From Mytilus trossulus (taxonomy: Eukaryota > Mollusca > Bivalvia > Mytilida > Mytilidae): 64,000 bases of DNA. A model generated the notes under the pieces. That model had not been told where the DNA came from and did not search any database. It saw only the letters and a list, made by a program, of their open reading frames with translations. Of the stretch, positions 59,301 through 64,000 are shown piece after piece. The DNA lies in assembly GCF_036588685.1 (NCBI RefSeq), contig NC_086374.1, positions 21,878,886 to 21,942,885 of the forward strand, in the 5' to 3' direction. Position numbers and translations under genes: made by a program. Every line of letters starts with the position of its first letter. Position 1 is the stretch's first letter.

Positions 59301-62300
59301 TGACCATTCAGGCTGTGGAATAACAGGTGTGGCAGTATTATTTTTCTTATAGGGACAATTTCAATGACTGCTTTGGCATCAGAAAAATGTGAAATATTAA
59401 AATTACTTACAAAGCGAGGATCCATAACCAAATGTGTTGTTTAGAATACTCCCGTACTTCTGGTCTGAAAAGCAAGATCTGATATCTTAAAATTTGAAAT
59501 TTTCACATCTTTAAAAGTACATAGTCTTCACAAAATTAGCAAAACAACATAAAATCAGTTTTCTCATTTCTCATAGAAATATAACAGACATACAATGTAC
59601 AGGGCATTATGATGAGTTCACTAAGGTTTTGATGTAGGCAGTACAATTTACTTTTATCATGTTTATATTTTGAAATTATTCATCATAACATAAAAAAACA
59701 ACTTTACTTTTCTTTGTTATTGACATTCCATCAAAAATAAACTAGACATACCTCTGATATAAGTTTTTGGTACACAGGAAGTTAAAAAGCCATGGATATA
59801 TAATTAAAAAAAATCAATGGGGAATGTGTCCATGGGACACAGATGATGCCCCCGCTTGCACATCATATAAAGTTAAAAAGGAACTTAACTGAGGAATGGT
59901 AAAAGTGGAGCTATCCAAATTTGTACTTGATCTGAATTTTGTGGTAATAACAATTGTCTATAAGTCTCATAACATTCGGTTGAGGCAACTTTATAGTAAG
60001 AGAACAGAAACAACAAAATTCAGTGTAACTCTTGAACGGTTAAGACAACACCATCAAAATTCATACTTGAACTGCATTTTGTGGTTATAAGCATTGTGTG
60101 TAAGTTTAATATCATTTGGTGGAGGCAAACTAAAGTTAGAGAAAGGAAATCGAATTTGGGACGTACATACGTACAGATTGACGTTCAAGGGTAAAACTTA
60201 ATGCTCCCTCCGCTACGACAGGGGCACTAAATCACTTTATAGTATAGTAAGCTTGATAGCCAATTCTGGAAAGCTCTTATTTGTAATTACTGAGAAAATT
60301 TAACAAACATTCCCTCATTTATTCTTGTACATTTCAGCCAAACATCAGGTAGACAAAAATAAATTTGGTAGAACATGTCTGGCAAATACAGATGTATAGA
60401 CAGACTAGAGTAAAACTATATGCCTCGGAGCCGTGGTGGGGGCATAAAAAGCAATTGGGATAAGCACAAGCACTCCATAATGGTAGGAATTTCAAAATCC
60501 ACAAATGGCTCGGTCATGTGACATTGTCCCTCATACCAGAAGAAAAAAATGATGGTCTGTCACATAATTAAACTTTTTAAAAATAAACAAATGAGGAGTA
60601 AAATGCCATTATGAAACACACTTACATATACAAAAATATAGACATTATTCCAAGAGTAAACATAATCTGTGTTAGGAGTATACCATACACCTTTCGTATA
60701 AAACCTGTAATATATATAAATAAATTAAACAATCACATTATTCATCAGTTACTTCTCATAAAACTATTATTGTCAATTCGTATGCAGCTAAACTAGGTTT
60801 AATACCTCTATAAACCTGGCAGTTCAGACTTGACTCTTTTTATTATGTTATAACAGAGCAGTATGCATTGTTTTATCTGCAAAATTATACTTAGAAAACA
60901 TTATGGCGAGATTCACTATCATAAACAAATCTCAAATTAGAAATAGAATTTATGAGATTTGGAAGACAGAAACTCTTTCATGAACACTGTAACACAGAGT
61001 AAAACATTACTTTCTTGTAGCACCTTTTAGATTAATTGATTGATTGTTGGTTGCTTAATGTCCATTGGCAAATATTTCATGCATATTCAGGACGAGAACA
61101 AGTTCACAATAGATACAATATGTAGGTTTTGTCATAATAGAGGCCATATGGGACGATGGTCGGGGAAATTTGGACTGCCACTGGAAAATGAGGGTATTTT
61201 GGATAGGGACAGAAATTTTGCCTTGCAACAGGCCACATACGGAACCCTCAATGAGTTGTTGCAAGGGTTCTTAACATGCAAAGAGCGTGGCACTCGCTTT
61301 ACACGAGGCATCAGTTTTAATGCCCCATTCTGACTGGATGTGACTGCTAACTTGATACATCCCACACAGCCAAATGGACGCCCCACTTTGGCAAGCGTTT
61401 TACTTCAGTCGGGAGAAGACCAAGTGACCATATTTCTATTCCCCAGTCACGCTTGGGGTAGCACCCTTTAGAGACAGATCTAGTACAGTACTAATATGAA
61501 ATATATCCAATACACATGATGTATGCACAGAATGTTCAAAAAAGATGTCTCCCTTAAATATCTCAAATCTCCTTTATGAAATGTACATAATGCACAATAT
61601 ATATGTTCTATTGTTTTATTATTGCAAAATGTACTCTTGTGAGAGGGATGTTTTATAAAGAGATTTTTGTACACGGCTTCAAGTACTATCTTTTCATCAA
61701 AATTATTTTGTCCTTTTCTGAATAACCATGTGAATGATAACTACAAGTACATTGAATACTTAATTGATAGTTTTATTCAATTGACAAGTTTACAAATTTG
61801 TATGTTATTAAGTGATGTATTGCTAGTCATTTTTATTGTTTACAATTTGTCTTTCAAAAAATAGTTTTTAAGATTAGAGGACTATATGCTATAATCAGTC
61901 AAAAATCATAATATTTGCTAGCTCCTATAAAAAAGCATATGATTTTTGCAGATTTTTCCTGTGTATGTATTAATTTTCAACATTATAGTCAATATTAGAT
62001 GTGTCAGTAAGACTTTTAAGTTCCAATATAAAATATAATTTCCAAAATGAGTCAACTGAATATTTCACATAATTGAGACAATCAGAATCTCAAAAGTAGG
62101 TCATGATTATACATGTCAGGGGTACTACTTGTACAAGTTATTATTAATTACTTGAAGAAGTAATATTAATATAACTATATAAGTAAATTTAAAGCCTACT
62201 TATGCAAGTGAATTTTATTTATAGGTAAAAAAATATTGGCTGAGTTGTGTCCCTTAGACTTTCAGACTTTTTTACTTGTATTTATGTAAAAAAGTCATCC

Positions 62301-63415
62301 TATCTTCTTTTATTGAATTCTTAAGATTTCTTTGCTCTTATATAATTTAAAGTTATCTGCCCTTTGGAGATGTCTTTACTAATCACTTAAGTGTAATTTC
62401 ATGGGCAATGAAAACCACATTTGTCTGTTATCTTCAGAACACTGCTCATTTACAAGCCCCAAGGAGCAATTTTTGAAGGCCTGCACAAATACTGAAGATC
62501 TTTGAGCAATCAGTTTCTTTGTTGAATTAATGAGGTGAAACATTGAAACCTTAATTAAAAAATATGAGCTAACCTGGAAAAAATCTTTAAAGGCCTTATT
62601 TTACATCTCAAAACTTGAGAATTTTTGAAGGATTGTAAGAAAAATGTATTTATACAACATGTACAAGTAAATTTTTGAGAAAATTAAAGGGAGTCTATTT
62701 AAACATTATTAATTAACTTATATGTGTATATTTTTTGTTTACTTATTCAGGTAAATAAAAATAACTTGTACAAGTACTACCCCTGACTGCATGTTATACA
62801 CTAGAATTTCATAAATGAACTTCAAATCTGCAGGTATTACTAAGACAAATGCATTCCATAAAAAGTCAAGTCAATAGTAACAAAATACATGACCAGTCAA
62901 CCTGTTACTTACAACAATGTACAATTAGTGATCATGTACCAATAATCAGATCAATATCTGAAAGAAAAACTAAAAAAAACATTCTGGACTGCTTGATTTT
63001 AGAATGAGATGATTGAAATGGGTAAAACTAGGTTTCTTAGTAGCATAGTCATAATCATGATAATACATGCACAGAAGAAGGAGATACATATCATCCCTTC
63101 CTAAATTTTACAGACACCATCACAAGTTGGTTGACCGTTATGGAATAACCGTTTCACAAATGATATCGGATATGTTCATTACGTCGTAACTCCAATCCCC
63201 TTCCCTATGAGTTTGACTGTCCCTTTGGTATCTTTTGTCCCTCTCTTATATATCTGGTCCATGAACTTCAAATGCAAATTTAATCCCTTAATTCCATAAC
63301 ATTTCTCATCAACATTTAAATATAGACAGTATATACCCTTTCTGATAGCCTCTTCTCCAAAAGATCCCTCCTGAAATGTGTCATCAGCAAATCCTGTCTC
63401 TGCATCCTGATACAT
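50375..63415 (-). CDS. Lifeguard/TMBIM (Bax inhibitor-1 family) membrane protein, 10 coding exons
   Basis: Exons, 5' to 3': 63415-63337, 60704-60626, 59464-59411, 58006-57916, 56128-56091, 54581-54536, 53253-53212, 52554-52465, 51383-51336, 50530-50375. All join in phase and sum to 723 nt, 240 residues. Seven hydrophobic segments (about 35-53, 66-84, 93-114, 120-141, 150-170, 175-195, 213-234) give the TMBIM fold. Family marks: AIRKGFIRKVY before segment 1, ENVRRSFPLN, FAFQTKWDFT, DTQMMLGGKHKY, and SPEEYIFAALNLYLDI. Asp194 and Asp222 fit the paired aspartates of the calcium-leak pore. The family acts in ER, Golgi or plasma membrane in calcium handling and resistance to cell death. The start is the only possible one: an in-frame TGA lies two codons before ATG. 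The N-terminus is short, without the Pro/Tyr-rich region of GRINA-type members; the size is near TMBIM4, but GGKHKY and KWDFT resemble GRINA/FAIM2-type. Paralogue not assigned. Confidence 0.93.
51450..52252. mobile_element. Fold-back element with arms of about 350 bp, in Lifeguard intron 8
   Basis: Outer ends AGGTCAAG and CTTGACCT; the arms share inverted ACAGTAAATGGGCT, GAAAATCGAAAAAATAAT, CTCTAATTCTACTCCATAGA and TTTTCTTAAAAAACTATAT. The centre near 51850 has ACGTT-rich sequence. Arm identity is uneven, higher near the middle. No clear target duplication. Confidence 0.7.
53015..53160 (-). repeat. SINE-like fragment (CAATGAGACAACT family), reversed
   Basis: Reads in reverse GAAGATGTGGTGTGAGTGCC, AATGAGACAACTCTCCATCC, TATAGGTCAATGTACGGCC, AAAGGGCCCC. 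Fifty bases beyond the exon 7 donor side in intron 7 of the Lifeguard gene. Confidence 0.65.
54602..54795. mobile_element. MITE, 194 bp
   Basis: TACTGTAAATTCAGAAATTA on the left and its reversed near-copy TACTTTAAATTCAGAAATTA on the right; inner CGCAATAAT-like motifs also repeat inverted. It begins about 20 bases from the Lifeguard exon at 54581. Confidence 0.65.
54828..55745. mobile_element. Tandem-array element with nested GCCCCA repeat, in Lifeguard intron 5
   Basis: Ends AAAGGGCTGCGCTTTAGCGC ... ATAATACGCCTG and TAATACGTCCTGTC ... AAAGACGGGCGTATAAA are imperfect inverted copies. Two units of about 165 bp share AAAGGGAGCTTACATCAATA and TTTTTGAGTTATTGTCC. A 12-base C run lies near 54940. 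The reversed GCCCCA repeat (54962-55270) is inserted inside. Confidence 0.55.
54962..55270 (-). repeat. GCCCCA repeat family, reversed copy
   Basis: Reverse of 17158-17612: CAAGAATGTGTCCACAATAC, GCCCCACTCGCAATATCATT, GGGAACATGTATACTAAGTT, a GACGGACGAACG microsatellite and CTATCTTAGGTGGGGCATAA. Confidence 0.75.
56755..57775 (-). repeat. Tandem array of about 145-bp units ending in GTCGAGC, in Lifeguard intron 4
   Basis: Five to six units share TGAACCATGAAAATGAGGTC, AAGGTCAGATGA, CAGACATG and ATACAACAAATATAGTTGAC. The right end CTTTCTGCAACAAAAGTTGC and GGCTCGACAAAAAA resembles the GTCGAG family end, which suggests one superfamily with different internal arrays. Confidence 0.7.
58035..58423. 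mobile_element. MITE with long inverted ends and TA target site, in Lifeguard intron 3
   Basis: Outer 19 bases (GACCACTTTCGAGTTCATC) are perfectly inverted, and weaker inversion continues to about 70 bases. TA flanks both ends. It lies 27 bases above the exon at 58006, close to its branch-point zone. Confidence 0.85.
59815..60450 (-). repeat. Repeat of the 21185-21615 family, reversed, in Lifeguard intron 2
   Basis: Starts GGGGAATGTGTCCATGGGAC and ACAGATGATGCCCCCGCTTG, has ACTTGAACTGCATTTTGTGG-type units, and ends near GAGCCGTGGTGGGGGCATAA. Confidence 0.65.
61035..61470 (+). repeat. Interspersed repeat with an open frame, in Lifeguard intron 1
   Basis: Starts GATTGATTGTTGGTTGCTTA, which I remember as a repeat head common in bivalves. 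It holds a 97-codon frame (61040-61333) with CRFCHNRGHMGRW and a following stretch with TGGATGTGACTGC. The frame has no ATG context of note and lies in an intron on the opposite strand to the gene; treated as repeat sequence. Confidence 0.4.
62117..62785. mobile_element. hAT-like MITE, about 45-bp inverted ends, in Lifeguard intron 1
   Basis: CAGGGGTACTACTTGTACAA on the left matches the reversed right end CAGGGGTAGTACTTGTACAA, and similarity continues into TTATT...TTAC..GAA.AAGT. CAGGGG ends are typical of hAT. The target duplication is not clear (CATGT occurs near both sides). 669 bp, no frame. Confidence 0.7.
63178..63255 (-). repeat. SINE-like fragment (GAGGGACAAAAGATACC), reversed
   Basis: Reads in reverse AGAGAGGGACAAAAGATACC, AAAGGGACAGTCAAACTCAT. 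It lies about 80 bases downstream of the first coding exon of the Lifeguard gene. Confidence 0.65.
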
Positions 63416-63454
63416 CTTTCAGTTTTCAGTTTTTATCTGCTAATTGTTGTAGAT
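63416..63454 (-). other. 5' UTR part of Lifeguard exon, after a splice acceptor
   Basis: The minus strand reads CTATTTGCAG just above 63454, a good acceptor, so a non-coding first exon and the promoter are farther upstream, probably beyond the window or in 63.5-64 kb. Confidence 0.55.
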
Positions 63455-63518
63455 CTGCAAATAGAATAAAATAATAACAACAAGCTGCTATTTGAAATAC
63501 ATGTAAATATGAAAATTA

Positions 63519-63740
63519 GATGTGGTTTGAATGCCAATGAGACAACTATCCACCAGTGATTAATGGACGAGCATGATAACAACTATTTCAGACCATACTA
63601 CCTTCAACTATGTGCAAAATTCATTACGTGGAGTAAGATATCAAGGCCCTGCCACAAGCATGACAAGACAGAATGTGAAACAATTTAAGAGAAAACCAAG
63701 GCCCTCATTTTTTTACATAATATAAAAGTAGAAATAAAAA
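63519..63740 (+). repeat. SINE-like fragment (CAATGAGACAACT family)
   Basis: GATGTGGTTTGAATG, CAATGAGACAACTATCCACC, GACCATACTACCTTCAACTA, AAACAATTTAAGAGAAAACC. Upstream of the Lifeguard coding start, where a promoter would be expected. Confidence 0.65.
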
Positions 63741-64000
63741 TGGCTGATGGCAATCAACAACAACTACAAATTAAATGCATAGAATATTTGCAATTAAAGA
63801 ACCTTAATAGTTAGCACGCTCACATACCCCACGTCCCCACAGTGTCATTGGAGAAATTAACATGATTAAATAAGTGTAAAGAAAAAAAAATTATTTATCA
63901 GAAAAAGTATTGAGTAATAATTTCCTGTCAATATGCACATCTACATAGTATGTCCATACATGTATTATCTACAAAATTTCATGAACTTCTGTTGTGTTCA

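Overview
The window reads as AT-rich animal nuclear DNA: genes are split into short exons by GT-AG introns, and most of the sequence is decayed mobile DNA. Several repeat families look like ones I remember from marine bivalves, especially Mytilus-type mussels: tandem arrays bounded by short inverted repeats, SINE-like units containing CAATGAGACAACT, and repeats ending in GTGGGGCAT. A bivalve mollusc is the best guess, from memory and not from any search.

Layout. 1-2690: 3' part of a non-LTR retrotransposon (LINE) with an intact reverse-transcriptase frame open to the window edge. 4.15-8.8 kb, minus strand: the last three coding exons of a gene I do not recognise. 5.8-17.6 kb: nested transposon remnants, a tRNA-like unit and repeat arrays. 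17.9-39.7 kb, plus strand: a 20-exon gene. 39.7-46.6 kb: mobile elements, several with clear target-site duplications. 46.7-63.5 kb, minus strand: a ten-coding-exon gene for a Lifeguard/TMBIM (Bax-inhibitor-1 family) membrane protein of 240 residues, with a possible long 3' UTR.

The main finding is the 17.9-39.7 kb gene. Its exons, joined by splice sites and phase, give about 1113 residues: a probable mitochondrial targeting N-terminus, FASTK-type helical and FAST regions, a diverged RRM, a PIN nuclease domain closely resembling that of SWT1 with its acidic residues kept, an acidic linker, and a C-terminal RAP domain. In FASTK proteins I know, RAP follows FAST directly. Here an RNA-binding fold and a nuclease fold sit between them, suggesting a mitochondrial RNA endonuclease. 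All junctions keep phase with ordinary splice sites except exon 8 to exon 9, which needs either a downstream acceptor or a weak donor. In-frame stops plus AATAAA signals just beyond exons 8 and 16 could give truncated isoforms.

The gene's introns hold a pogo/Tigger-like element (between RRM and PIN exons), a Mutator-like MITE inserted in a SINE, and a 4.2 kb inverted-repeat element with a nested insertion that separates PIN from RAP. No intact transposase was seen in any DNA element.
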